Assembly: GCA_039592335.1 (NCBI GenBank) | Contig: JBDHBX010000016.1 | Coordinates: 1 to 64,000 of the forward strand | Direction: 5' to 3' | Length of the DNA: 64,000 nucleotides | Source: WVYX01 sp039592335 | GTDB taxonomy: Bacteria > Gemmatimonadota > Gemmatimonadetes > Gemmatimonadales > GWC2-71-9 | Shown here: positions 9,372-18,096 of the stretch, piece after piece | Layout of the letters: each line of letters starts with the position of its first letter | Numbering within the stretch: position 1 is the stretch's first letter | Made by a program: the position numbers and the translations under genes | Notes under the pieces: model-generated | Seen by the model: the letters and a program-made list of their open reading frames with translations, nothing else | Told to the model about the DNA's origin: nothing | Databases searched by the model: none

Positions 9372-9696
9372 GCGATCCCCTAACGCCGGGGGCCCCGATC
9401 GCGACCAGCACGCGGCGAGCTGTGCCACCGGCGAGCGGCACGACGGTCCAGCGCGCCTCGAGCGGTCCCTCGGCGGCTACCCCCGAGCCCGGCACCGGGC
9501 ATGGCTCGCCCCTGAGCGCCTCCGTGATCCGCCAGCCCAGCACCGTCGCCTGGGTGTGCCGTCTTGCCGCGGCGATCATGCGGGTCGTGTGCGCCGTGGT
9601 CCTGCTGATGGCGAGCAGCCCGAGGCACAGCAGGATGGTCGCGACGAGCACCTCGACGACCGTGAAGCCGCCCTGCTTGGTGGAGGAAGGGGACAT
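9337..9696 (-). CDS. PilV/GspI-like minor pilin
   Basis: The 119-residue product carries a type III prepilin signal: a short Lys-containing leader (MSPSSTKQGG) cleaved before FTVVEVLVAT, with Phe at +1 and Glu at +5. A hydrophobic helix of about 20 residues and a short globular domain follow. It is the first gene of the three-gene minor pilin set and overlaps the next gene. Confidence 0.8.
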   Translation of the reverse strand: MSPSSTKQGGFTVVEVLVATILLCLGLLAISRTTAHTTRMIAAARRHTQATVLGWRITEALRGEPCPVPGSGVAAEGPLEARWTVVPLAGGTARRVLVAIGAPGVRGSRADTVAATVVC

Positions 9697-9760
9697 GTCG
9701 GGGTCAAGCTACGGCAGCGGTGGCTCTCCCTCCGCCTCAAACGCGCGAACAGAAGCCCGG

Positions 9761-9769
9761 ATTATTGCA
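9761..9769 (-). promoter_or_regulatory. Possible extended -10 promoter for the minor pilin genes
   Basis: The minus strand reads TGC AATAAT, an extended -10 element (TGn plus AATAAT), about 65 bases before the first minor pilin gene and just past the terminator of the major pilin gene. No good -35 is visible, so this is tentative. Confidence 0.3.
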
Positions 9770-9790
9770 GGAGACTCGCCCAGCCCGCGC

Positions 9791-9822
9791 ACGAAAAAGG
9801 CGACGAGGAGTCCCGTCGCCTT
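9791..9822 (-). terminator. Rho-independent terminator after the tandem pilin genes
   Basis: A perfect 9-bp stem (9797-9805 with 9814-9822, loop of 8) is followed on the minus strand by a run of T (CCTTTTTCG). It lies 26 bases after the stop of the second pilin gene and separates the major pilins from the minor pilin genes. Confidence 0.85.
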
Positions 9823-9847
9823 GCGTCAGCTCGCCCATGCGGTGCAC

Positions 9848-10240
9848 CTAGTTGCAGGCCACCTCCCCCTCATCAGTCGCCGGCGCGATCGGTGCCGCAG
9901 CCGAGCCGTAGAAGATCGCGCAGACCCTAGCCGGGGAGGCCGAGTGCTTCGCGGTCGCCTGCCAGCCCGCCCCGCTCACGCCCGAGATGGTCACGGTCAC
10001 GCCCGTGGACGCCTGGTACCGCGGCGGCGCCATGTCGGCCTGGGCGGCGTACGTGTAGAAGTCGTGGAGGTATCCCTCCTGCGCCGTGGCCAGGTTCCTC
10101 AGGTCCGTCTTCATGGCGGCGACGTATGCATTCTCTTTTGTGTTCTCGAACTTCGGGATCGCGATGGCAGCGAGTATCCCGATGATTACCACGACGATGA
10201 GGAGCTCGATGATCGTGAACCCTTGCCTGTCGTTCCACAT
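9848..10240 (-). CDS. pilA: Type IV major pilin (second copy)
   Basis: This 130-residue prepilin has a seven-residue leader ending in Gly and a cleavage site before FTIIELLIVVVIIGILAAIA. Phe +1 and Glu +5 are present, and the canonical alpha-1 helix continues into IPKFENTKENAY. A C-terminal Cys pair (residues about 107 and 129) could form the D-region disulfide. The N-terminal 50 residues are nearly the same as those of the neighbouring pilin, while the globular part differs. The two genes are 95 bases apart and are probably transcribed together. Which of the two is the main pilus subunit cannot be told from sequence. Confidence 0.92.
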   Translation of the reverse strand: MWNDRQGFTIIELLIVVVIIGILAAIAIPKFENTKENAYVAAMKTDLRNLATAQEGYLHDFYTYAAQADMAPPRYQASTGVTVTISGVSGAGWQATAKHSASPARVCAIFYGSAAAPIAPATDEGEVACN

Positions 10241-10278
10241 GGGTCGCGTCCTCGCTGGATGCCCAACCCCAGATGAGC

Positions 10279-10313
10279 GTAGGCGGTGAAGGGATCAGGC
10301 CTCCACCGCCTAC
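10279..10313. other. Hairpin between the two pilin genes
   Basis: A perfect 10-bp inverted repeat (10279-10288 with 10304-10313) with a 15-base loop lies between the tandem pilin genes. No T tract follows on either strand. It may set the ratio of the two pilins by partial termination or by protecting the upstream mRNA; that role is inferred. Confidence 0.5.
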
Positions 10314-10335
10314 ACCTACGACGTCATACCGTTTG

Positions 10336-10719
10336 TTACGGCTGGCAAGCAGGCTCGCCCTCGGCCGCCGTCGCCTTGTACGCGTTCGTGCCGGTACCCA
10401 CGGCAATCCCGCAATTCTTGACAGTACCGGTGTGGTCCGCGGTCGCGTCCCACCCGTCACCGGCGTTACCGGTGACCGTGATCGTCACACCCGCAGACTG
10501 GTTGAACAACAGGTTCGCGTCACCGTTGGCCGCATACGTCGTCCAGTCGGCGAAGTAGCTCTCCTGCGCGTTCACCAGGTTGCGCAGGTCGGCCTTCATG
10601 GACGCGAGGTAGGCCTTTTCCTTCGTGTTGGCGAACTTCGGGATCGCGATGGCGGCCAGAATGCCGATAATCACCACGACGATCAGAAGCTCGATCAGGG
10701 TGAATCCCTTGCGGTTCAT
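10336..10719 (-). CDS. pilA: Type IV major pilin (first copy)
   Basis: This 127-residue prepilin starts at the ATG at 10719, with GGAGGT 6 bases upstream. The leader MNRKG is cleaved before FTLIELLIVVVIIGILAAIA; Phe +1 and Glu +5 are present. A short beta-domain follows with a C-terminal Cys pair (about residues 99 and 125). The compact size is like the geopilin-to-Myxococcus class of short pilins. A -24/-12 promoter lies about 85 bases upstream. Ser/Thr-rich segments in the globular part (for example TTYAANG and VTITVTG) could accept O-glycans. Confidence 0.93.
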   Translation of the reverse strand: MNRKGFTLIELLIVVVIIGILAAIAIPKFANTKEKAYLASMKADLRNLVNAQESYFADWTTYAANGDANLLFNQSAGVTITVTGNAGDGWDATADHTGTVKNCGIAVGTGTNAYKATAAEGEPACQP

Positions 10720-10803
10720 CAAAACACCTCCGCGGATGGTATTGAGGCAGCAGCCCGTTTTCGCACCCGGCACGCCGGGCGCATGGATCTGCTATATGTT
10801 AGT

Positions 10804-10819
10804 GGCAAGCCCCATGCCA
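10804..10819 (-). promoter_or_regulatory. Sigma-54 (-24/-12) promoter of the pilin operon
   Basis: The minus strand reads TGGCATGGGGCTTGCC: the essential GG (-24) and GC (-12) are separated by exactly 10 bases and sit in good TGGCA...TTGC contexts. It lies about 85 bases before the first pilin ATG. Sigma-54 promoters of pilA genes are typically activated by PilR, which is encoded in this window and has the GAFTGA motif. Three GTG-containing 7-base steps near 10830-10855 could be activator sites, but this is weak. Confidence 0.8.
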
Positions 10820-10897
10820 CATACACCGACATCACGTAACACGCTACACTGCAAAAACTTAGGGCGACGTGCCCACGGCATTGGGCCGCTTCCCCGA

Positions 10898-10931
10898 GCC
10901 CCGGAGAACCTCAATTTGCATGGTCCGGGGC
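10898..10931 (-). terminator. Possible terminator of the glycosylation operon
   Basis: An 8-bp GC-rich stem (10898-10905 with 10924-10931) lies just after the last TMTC gene. A smaller stem with a T5 tract about four bases later follows near 10855-10875 on the minus strand. Together they would insulate the sigma-54 pilin promoter from the upstream operon. Neither is a textbook terminator. Confidence 0.4.
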
Positions 10932-10959
10932 CGAACGCAAGTCTGGAACCAGACGCCCC

Positions 10960-12795
10960 TTAGCCCGACCCGCAGGCCATGCCGGCCCGCCGGATCACCC
11001 CTTGCGCGACCCGCTCCCACTCCGTCCGCAGCGTGGTCGCCATGGGTCGCGCGGCGCGCACCTCCCAGCACAGGCCGTCCAGCTGCTCGGCCTGCTCAAG
11101 TGCAGCCGCCGCCCTGTCGAAGGCCCTCGTTGCGGCGGCGGGCCGACCACTAAGCCACTCGAACCGGGCCCGTGCCAGAACGCGTTGCCATTCGGGCGAT
11201 GCCAGCGCATGGTGCAGCTCGAGGTGGGTGGCCGCGAGGGACACGTTTCGTGGCCGGCCATCGAGCGCCGCCCGCGCCACGGCCAGTGCGGAGTCGTTCC
11301 ACCCCAGGGCGCGGTACACGGCCACGAGCTGTGCAGTCGGCGCGGGTCGGCCCGGATCCAGCGTATAGGCACGGCGTGCCTCGCGCAGCGCGATCCGCTC
11401 CTGGCCAATCACCAGCGCCAGGGCCGCGCTCGTCGTCGCGACTGAAGGGTCGTGCTCGAATAGCGCCCCCGCCACCAGATAGTCTGCCAGCGCCCCCCGG
11501 CGGTCACCGCTCAACTCTCGCTGGCGCGCCAACTCCTGGCGCGCTCGGTAGTTCTCGGGGTGCGCCACGACGCTCTCGATGAGCGCGTTTCGACTGTCCT
11601 GCCAGAAGGGAGTCCGCGTGAAGCTGCGGGCGCCGTACACCGCGAGCAGCGCCCCCAGCCCGACCAGGACGATCCGACGCCAGCGCCCCTCCCACGCCCG
11701 TGCCAGGATCCAGCCGACCGTGAGCGCGGGCGCGAGCACAAAGAGGTAGAGGGTCCGCTCTCCCAGGATTGTTCCAGAGACCAACAGCAAATTGGAGATC
11801 GGTGCATAGGTCGCCAGTCCGGCCAAGATCCCGAACGCCACCGCGGGTGCGCGCCGGCGGCTCAGCAGCCCCAACGCGACGACCGCCCCCGCCGCCATAC
11901 CTCCAAGCAGGGCCACCGCAGTGAGCCCGGTGCGTGGCACCACGACCTGTGGGCTGTAGTCGTATGCCAGGCGAAGCGGCCAGGTGAGCAGGCGCAGGAC
12001 CTCGAGGTACACCGGCAGCATGGTCGCCAGTCGCTGGCCGCCCGACAGGTGCCGCAGACCGGGAGCGGTGGCAAGCTCCACGTAGGGACCGGCGATGGCC
12101 TGCCAGATCGCGTACCACGCGAGCGTGACCGAGGCGATCAGCAACAGCAGGCCGAACCCCGGTCGGCGTCCCGGCACGGGCGCGAGCCAGGCGTCGAGCG
12201 CCAGCAGCACAACCGCCACGACGGCGTGCTCCTTGGACAGCAACGCGAGCGCGACCGCCGCGAGCGTGGCCGCGCCCCAACCGGCACGCGCGCGTCGCGA
12301 ATCGGTGCGCCGGTACTTTCGGAAGGCCAGCACCGCGACGAGGAGACCGATCGCCGCCAGCAGCTCCGCGCGCCCCACCACGTTGGCCACGGCCTCCACA
12401 TGCACGGGGTGCACGGCGAAGACGACCCCGGCCCCGAGCGCAGCGTACACCGGCAGCCACGCAACGGCGACGAGGACCACGAGGGCGGCGGCGATCGCAT
12501 GGAGCAGCACGTTGTGCAGATGGAACCAGCGCGGCTCGCCACGGAACAGGGTCCAATCGACGGCGAACGACATGATCACCGCCGGCCGGTACAGTCCCGC
12601 CTGGTGGCCCTGCCCCGGCGGCCAGTAGGGAGAGAACCGCGCCGCCCACGCCGCGGGCACAGAGTGCGCCACGGGGTTCTGCCAGATCACCGGAACGTCA
12701 TCCAACGCCCAGCGGTTGCGCGGCGCATTCGCGTAGACCACGAGCGCCAGGAGTCCCGCGACGAGCGCAGCGCGTGGCGGGGTCAGTCGGGGCAT
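10960..12795 (-). CDS. TMTC-type membrane glycosyltransferase-like protein with TPRs (second copy)
   Basis: The 611-residue product has about ten membrane helices (residues 8-400) and a C-terminal TPR-like region (about 420-600). An acidic pair in the first loop (RWALDDVPVI) matches the catalytic DD/DE position of GT-C enzymes. The segment VHPVHVEAVANVVGRAELL is the hallmark of eukaryotic TMTC1-4 proteins (GT105, cadherin O-mannosyltransferases). The ATG at 12795 overlaps the upstream gene by 13 bases; the frame is open far upstream but reads as shadow. It is the last gene of the pilSR-glycosylation operon and a paralogue of the gene two upstream. Sugar and acceptor are unknown. Confidence 0.8.
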   Translation of the reverse strand: MPRLTPPRAALVAGLLALVVYANAPRNRWALDDVPVIWQNPVAHSVPAAWAARFSPYWPPGQGHQAGLYRPAVIMSFAVDWTLFRGEPRWFHLHNVLLHAIAAALVVLVAVAWLPVYAALGAGVVFAVHPVHVEAVANVVGRAELLAAIGLLVAVLAFRKYRRTDSRRARAGWGAATLAAVALALLSKEHAVVAVVLLALDAWLAPVPGRRPGFGLLLLIASVTLAWYAIWQAIAGPYVELATAPGLRHLSGGQRLATMLPVYLEVLRLLTWPLRLAYDYSPQVVVPRTGLTAVALLGGMAAGAVVALGLLSRRRAPAVAFGILAGLATYAPISNLLLVSGTILGERTLYLFVLAPALTVGWILARAWEGRWRRIVLVGLGALLAVYGARSFTRTPFWQDSRNALIESVVAHPENYRARQELARQRELSGDRRGALADYLVAGALFEHDPSVATTSAALALVIGQERIALREARRAYTLDPGRPAPTAQLVAVYRALGWNDSALAVARAALDGRPRNVSLAATHLELHHALASPEWQRVLARARFEWLSGRPAAATRAFDRAAAALEQAEQLDGLCWEVRAARPMATTLRTEWERVAQGVIRRAGMACGSG

Positions 12796-14276
12796 TCGAG
12801 TCGGTGGAGCTCGGGACCTGCCTCCACGGCGAACTGCGGTTGCAGCATGGCAGCGGCGTTCAGCTCTCGGACCAACGCCGCGGCGTCCGCGGCCGGACCC
12901 GTGTGGGCGACGTGCGTGACGCCCGCCCCGCACCAGTATGCGACTGTCTCGGCCGTGGACAGCCGATCCCAATTCCGACCGCGCCGGCGGAACAGGTAGT
13001 TGGGCAGTGTTCGGCGTCCCGTGTAGAGGTACACCAGGGCCTCGTCTGCCACGGCAACGATAGCGTCGTCGGGGGTCTCCTGGAGGATGCTCGGGACCAG
13101 CAGGCGGAACGGCACGCTCATGCGCTCGGCCGTCAGCGCAAAGCCGCGCGTGGAGAGGGACGTCACCTCGCGCGGCAGGTACCCCGCCGCGACCAGCGTC
13201 GCCGCGAGCGCCACTGCCACGACTCCCACCCTGCCGCGCCTCCACAGGTCCAGCGCTCCCGCCACGCCGAACAGCAGGAGCCAGGGCAGGACGATCCACA
13301 CGAAGCGATCGGACGCGTACGGCCAGAGCGCCACCGCGAACAGGTAGAGACCGAGAGACGCGACGCACACCGAGACCCGGCGTGCCATCCGAATGCCGCC
13401 CCAGACGATGAGCCCAGCCACCAGTGCCACCGCCGGGTACCACAGCGGCCCGGGCATCGCCGGGAGTAGGAGGTGAACCACCGGACCGAAGACGGCGAGC
13501 CCGCCGCCGGCGGCCATGCCTCCGACGCCAGCCTGCGCGAGCTCTGAGAGGTAGGTCCCGTAGTTCGCCGCGAGCTCCATCTCGACACCACCCGCATTGG
13601 CCCGCGCCCAGACGAGCCAGGGGAGCAGCACCGGCAGCGCGAAGGCGCCGGCGAGCACTGCTGCCCGGCGGCGCTTGCGCAACCACAGGGCCAGCACGAT
13701 GCCCCCGAGCACAGTCATTCCGAGCGTCCGGGTGAGAATCGCCAGGCCGGCGAGGACGCCGGCGGTGATCGCCTCCGTGTCACTCGGTTCGTCGCGATCG
13801 GCGGCCACGAGCGCCAGCGCGATCAGCGCCAGGAACATCGGCTCCGAGAGGCGGACCCCGACGATCGTCAGCAGAGGGAAGGCCAGGAATGCCGCGGGCA
13901 GCGCCGCGTAGGAGACCGCGCGTGGCAGCTGCCAGCGGCGCGCGTGCACGGCCACGGCCCACGCCGCCAGGGCGAGCGCCGCACTGTCCAGTAGCTGGAA
14001 CAGCACCACGTTCGCCGGGAACGCGGGCCACACGCGCCACACCAGACTCAGCACCACCGGGTACGCCACGGGGTAGTGCACTCCGGGGGGCGCGGTCGCG
14101 AGATGGATGTTGTAGTAGCCCTGCCCCTCCGCGAGCGCCTTGGCCAACGTCACGTAGATGCCGTCGTCGAAGAAGGCACCCACCAGCGCGTCGGGCTGAG
14201 CCCACAGCGCCACCCCGAACACGCCCAACGCGAGGAGTTGCGGCCAGCGGCGCCAGAGCTGCTCGCGCCAGCTCAC
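12783..14276 (-). CDS. GT-C membrane glycosyltransferase (GT39/ArnT-like)
   Basis: The 497-residue polytopic protein has 11-12 membrane helices and a first-loop acidic motif in VGAFFDDGIYVTLAKALAEG, typical of PMT_2/ArnT-type enzymes that take sugars from polyprenyl phosphates on the periplasmic face. The GTG at 14276 overlaps the preceding stop as GTGA, which fixes the start; a longer frame exists but has no membrane-protein character. It is flanked by the two TMTC-type genes. Confidence 0.78.
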   Translation of the reverse strand: MSWREQLWRRWPQLLALGVFGVALWAQPDALVGAFFDDGIYVTLAKALAEGQGYYNIHLATAPPGVHYPVAYPVVLSLVWRVWPAFPANVVLFQLLDSAALALAAWAVAVHARRWQLPRAVSYAALPAAFLAFPLLTIVGVRLSEPMFLALIALALVAADRDEPSDTEAITAGVLAGLAILTRTLGMTVLGGIVLALWLRKRRRAAVLAGAFALPVLLPWLVWARANAGGVEMELAANYGTYLSELAQAGVGGMAAGGGLAVFGPVVHLLLPAMPGPLWYPAVALVAGLIVWGGIRMARRVSVCVASLGLYLFAVALWPYASDRFVWIVLPWLLLFGVAGALDLWRRGRVGVVAVALAATLVAAGYLPREVTSLSTRGFALTAERMSVPFRLLVPSILQETPDDAIVAVADEALVYLYTGRRTLPNYLFRRRGRNWDRLSTAETVAYWCGAGVTHVAHTGPAADAAALVRELNAAAMLQPQFAVEAGPELHRLECPD

Positions 14277-16099
14277 CCCGGCGGCAGGCACCCGCCCTCC
14301 ATGGCCCGTCCGACCATCGTGTCCAGCTCGGTGAAATCGGGTTTGAGCGCGCGGAGCCGCGCGAGCGAACGCTCGCTCTCGGGGCAAAAGCCCGCCTGCA
14401 GCGCCGCTTCGGCGGTCAGATACCAGTACTGCCAGACCTGCGGAAAGCGCCACGCCACCCGGCGGCGCCACGTCATCGCCTCCAGCGCCCGGCCCCGCCG
14501 TAGCGCCACGTCCGACATCGCGATCATCGCGAAGCGGTTGCGCGGATCGATCTCGAGTGCCTCACGTCCCAGGCTCGCGGCGCTGTCGAGCGCCCCGGCC
14601 CGGATGAAGTCCACCATCGCGTCGCCCGCCACGCCCATCCGCGTGGTGTCGAGCCGGAAGGCCGCACGCAGGGCGTGCGCCGCCTCGAGCCAGCGTTCCT
14701 CCTCCTCGTAGGCGCGCGCCAAGTAGGTCCACAGGTTGGGGGAGGTCTGCACGATCTGGAGCGCGCGGACCGCCAGGGCCTCGCCCCGCTCCCGCTCGCC
14801 CTCCGCGTACGCCGACGCGCTCTGAACCCAGTAGGCACGGTACGAACCGGGGGCATCCGTCACGAGGTGCGAGAAGAACGGCACCGCGGCCCGCCACACC
14901 GGGACGCGGGCAATGGTGCGTGCCATGCCCAAGGTGACCACCAGCGCCACCGCGCCCACGGCCACCTCCCGGCGGCGTGACGCGAGCACTCCGGCAACCC
15001 ACCCGGCGAGCAGCGCGAGGCCGACCGACGGCACGTACATCGAGCGCTCTGCCAGCAGCACGCCGGTGGGCACCAGCACGTTCGAGACGACGAGCAGCGC
15101 CCCACCGATCCACACGAGCCCCCATGTGATGACGGGGGCGGCCCTCCTGGCCCGAAGGGCGAGGACGATGGCCGCCAGCAGCAGCAGCACACCGGCCAGT
15201 CCTGCCAGGGTCGGGCCCCGAGCCGGCACGAGGAAGTCCGGCGAGTAGTCGGCCGAGAGGTGAAGCGGAAAGACCAGCAGGCGCACGTACTCCAGGATCA
15301 CCGGCGCCATGACCAGCGCGCGCGCGCCCACGCTCTCTCCCCACAGCCCGGGCGCCGGCGCCACCCCTGCCAGCCCCCCCAACACGAACGACCGAACCCA
15401 CAGGAACTCGGCCGCGAGCGCGACCCCCGCGACCCACAGCACCCAGTGCCGCGTGAACCGGTCTGCGAATCGCTGTCCGGTCACCTTGGCATCGAGCCAA
15501 TCCACCATCAGCAAGAGACCGGGCGTGGCGAAGGCGCTCTCCTTCGATCCCACCGCGAGGGCCAACAGCACCAGGCAGCCGAACGCGCTGAGCCAGCGGC
15601 GCCACGAGACGTCACCGCGCGCGGCCAGCACCCCATCCCACCGGTACGTCAGCACCGCCGCCACCGAGAAGAGCCCGGCGAGCACCTCCGCCCTCCCGAC
15701 CACGTTCGCCACCGCCTCGACATGCACCGGGTGCACCGCGAAGACCGCGGCGGCCGCGACCGCCCCGAACGCCGGCAGCCAGCAGCGCGCGAGCAGAAAC
15801 ACCAGCACGGTGGCGGTGACGTGCAGCAGCACGTTCACCGCGTGGAACCAGTGTGGGTGCCCTCCGCTCACCGTCCAGTCGAGCGCGAGCGTCAGCGACG
15901 TAACGGGGCGATACAGCTCCGGACCCCACCACGGCTCGCTCACGATGGCGAGCCAGTTGGCGATCGAGTGGAGCGTGGTGTTGTCGACGATGACCTTCAC
16001 GTCATCGTACACGAACCCGTGCCCCACGCTGATCGCGAACGCGCCGAGAGCGAGAAGCGCACTGCCCAGCAGCCCAACGGCGTCCTGTCGCGCGGTCAC
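14273..16099 (-). CDS. TMTC-type membrane glycosyltransferase-like protein with TPRs (first copy)
   Basis: This 608-residue paralogue of the downstream TMTC-like gene has the same plan: membrane helices over residues about 8-410, then TPR-like helices (about 430-600). The acidic pair is in HGFVYDDVKVI, and VHPVHVEAVANVVGRAEVL is again the TMTC signature. A 'LYRPVT' motif follows the first loop, also conserved in TMTCs. It starts with GTG in a GTGA overlap with the upstream gene and ends in another. Function as a protein O-glycosyltransferase is inferred from the family. Confidence 0.8.
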   Translation of the reverse strand: MTARQDAVGLLGSALLALGAFAISVGHGFVYDDVKVIVDNTTLHSIANWLAIVSEPWWGPELYRPVTSLTLALDWTVSGGHPHWFHAVNVLLHVTATVLVFLLARCWLPAFGAVAAAAVFAVHPVHVEAVANVVGRAEVLAGLFSVAAVLTYRWDGVLAARGDVSWRRWLSAFGCLVLLALAVGSKESAFATPGLLLMVDWLDAKVTGQRFADRFTRHWVLWVAGVALAAEFLWVRSFVLGGLAGVAPAPGLWGESVGARALVMAPVILEYVRLLVFPLHLSADYSPDFLVPARGPTLAGLAGVLLLLAAIVLALRARRAAPVITWGLVWIGGALLVVSNVLVPTGVLLAERSMYVPSVGLALLAGWVAGVLASRRREVAVGAVALVVTLGMARTIARVPVWRAAVPFFSHLVTDAPGSYRAYWVQSASAYAEGERERGEALAVRALQIVQTSPNLWTYLARAYEEEERWLEAAHALRAAFRLDTTRMGVAGDAMVDFIRAGALDSAASLGREALEIDPRNRFAMIAMSDVALRRGRALEAMTWRRRVAWRFPQVWQYWYLTAEAALQAGFCPESERSLARLRALKPDFTELDTMVGRAMEGGCLPPG

Positions 16100-18096
16100 G
16101 GCACCGTCCGGGAGCGCACGAGCTCCTCGGCCCGACCGAGGCGGCTCAACGTGGGGGCGGCCTCGGGGTCATCGGGCGGCGGGGCGAAGCGCCACACCTC
16201 CCAGCCCTCGTAGCGCTGCAGCAAGAGGGGATTCCGATCGTACCGATCGCGGGCAAACACGAGACCGCCGTGCAGCCCGACCGGATTGCGCCACGCGAGG
16301 CTCCCGTACAGGGTGAACCCTCCGCGGTCCCGCTCGATCTCCACGAGGCACTCGGGCGCCAGCGCCTGCGTCGGCCACAGTCGCAGGGTGGGATCCGGCG
16401 CTCCCGCCACCAGGGGGGCGGCTACGGCCGCAGCGTCATGACGGCGCTCGAGGCTGTCGATCACGGACTCGGCCGAAAGCTGTGCGACACGGGCCGCCAG
16501 CGCGAAGCGATGCAGCTCGCAGGCATCCAGTCGCCGGTACGCCCGCTCGACCAGACCGGGGGGGGCCCCCTGGGCCCAGAGGTCGGTGATGATCCTGGCC
16601 CCCCAACTCTCCGGCACCAGCACCAGTGCTTGCGTCACGCCGGCGTCGGCCAAACCGCGTTCGGGGTGATGCTTGAGCGAGGGCAGCCCCGTTTGATACA
16701 CGCGGAACCGCCGGGGCAGGAGGTCCACCAACCCCCAGGCCAACACGACGACGCATGCACCGGCCATGGCGACGTCCCACCGGATGCGCGCGCTGCCGCT
16801 GCGGCGGGCCCCCTGCCACGCCCAGCACACGGCACGAGCGGTGCCCAGCACGAGGAACGGTGCGGTCAGGTAGTAGAACCGCGGGCCGGGATAAAACCCC
16901 GAGTGCCAGTAGAAGAAGTACAGCGCCGGCCCCGCGATCAGGCCGAGAGCGAGGGGCAGATCATTCGCCTCACGAACTCGGGCGAATAGCGCCCACGCAC
17001 CGACCAGCAGGAGCGCAGGGATCGGCCACTCAAAGAGGTAGATGTGCAGGCGGCGAATCGCCGAGACCACGTTGGCCACCCCGATGAGGGGCGTGTACTC
17101 GTGGCCCCAGGCGTCGGCATGAAACCCGAGCTGGTGGCCCTCCCCCCACAGCACCGTGTACCCGAAGTCGAGCGGGCCGCCGAACAGACGCCAGTTGTAC
17201 CACGCCAAGGCTAGCGCCAACGGGAGCCCGCCGAGCACCATTGCCGCCAGCGCGCGGGGCCGGCGCGCCACGGCCAGGTACGTCACCAGGGGAAGCGCCC
17301 CCGCCACCGCGTCGAGCGGTCGCGTGGCAGCCGCCGCACCCAGCAGCAGGCCGGCGCCCAGATAGTGCCGCACTCCCGGCCGTGCCGACGCGAAGACGCA
17401 AGCCCACGCTCCCAGCACCAGCACTATCGCGAGTGCGTGGTTCATGTAGGTGGCCGACATGAAGAGCACCCACGCCGAGGCGGCGCAGAGGAACGCGGCG
17501 ACACGCGCCGTCGGCGCGCCGAACATGCCACGCGCCACGACGAAGACCAGCACCACGGTGGCTCCCCCGAGCAGCGGATTCACCAGCCACTCGGCGCGGA
17601 GCAGCATGCCCGCAGCGAGCAGGAGTGAGTGGCCCGGCGGAAACTGCGAGACCCACCCCGCCTCGGTGATCCACGTATGGGTGAACAGGAAGAACTCCGG
17701 TGGCTCCGGCAGCGATGCCGCGAGCCTGCCCGAGCTGAACACGCGCGCCTGGAAGAGTTGGGCGACCTCGTCCACGAGGTGGGGATTCGAGACGAAGGCG
17801 ACGCGCATCGTGTACGCAGCCGCAATGGTGAGCAGCGCCGCGAGCCCGCCGACGAAGACCGCGTCACCCCATGCGGGCCACGCGCGTGCCTTGGAAGGCA
17901 ACGTTCGCGCCAGTCGACCCACGAGGAGGCCTACCGTCACCACCACCACGGCGCCCACGATCCACGCCCGAAGGTGAACGCTCCAGTCGGGTCCCGGGTC
18001 GGGCGCGCCCACCCAGCGCGGGATGCCGAACAGGGGCAGGATCAGCAGCACGACCCCGATCCCCCGCCACAGCAGCTGCGTGACCGGGCGCGTCAC
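16096..18096 (-). CDS. Polytopic GT-C family membrane protein, likely glycosyltransferase
   Basis: The 666-residue product has about 12 membrane helices over residues 10-460 and a C-terminal soluble domain (about 470-650) that probably faces the periplasm. The first-loop motif NPHLVDEVAQLFQARVF carries the Asp-Glu pair expected of GT39/PMT-type enzymes. It resembles the large uncharacterised glycosyltransferases found next to dolichol-phosphate-mannose synthase-like genes. Start and stop are both in 4-base GTGA overlaps with neighbours, indicating tight coupling. Confidence 0.72.
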   Translation of the reverse strand: MTRPVTQLLWRGIGVVLLILPLFGIPRWVGAPDPGPDWSVHLRAWIVGAVVVVTVGLLVGRLARTLPSKARAWPAWGDAVFVGGLAALLTIAAAYTMRVAFVSNPHLVDEVAQLFQARVFSSGRLAASLPEPPEFFLFTHTWITEAGWVSQFPPGHSLLLAAGMLLRAEWLVNPLLGGATVVLVFVVARGMFGAPTARVAAFLCAASAWVLFMSATYMNHALAIVLVLGAWACVFASARPGVRHYLGAGLLLGAAAATRPLDAVAGALPLVTYLAVARRPRALAAMVLGGLPLALALAWYNWRLFGGPLDFGYTVLWGEGHQLGFHADAWGHEYTPLIGVANVVSAIRRLHIYLFEWPIPALLLVGAWALFARVREANDLPLALGLIAGPALYFFYWHSGFYPGPRFYYLTAPFLVLGTARAVCWAWQGARRSGSARIRWDVAMAGACVVVLAWGLVDLLPRRFRVYQTGLPSLKHHPERGLADAGVTQALVLVPESWGARIITDLWAQGAPPGLVERAYRRLDACELHRFALAARVAQLSAESVIDSLERRHDAAAVAAPLVAGAPDPTLRLWPTQALAPECLVEIERDRGGFTLYGSLAWRNPVGLHGGLVFARDRYDRNPLLLQRYEGWEVWRFAPPPDDPEAAPTLSRLGRAEELVRSRTVP

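Noticed and set aside
10830..10855. PilR binding sites upstream of the sigma-54 promoter
   Set aside because: GTG-containing steps with 7-base spacing are visible, but no known PilR site can be matched with confidence.
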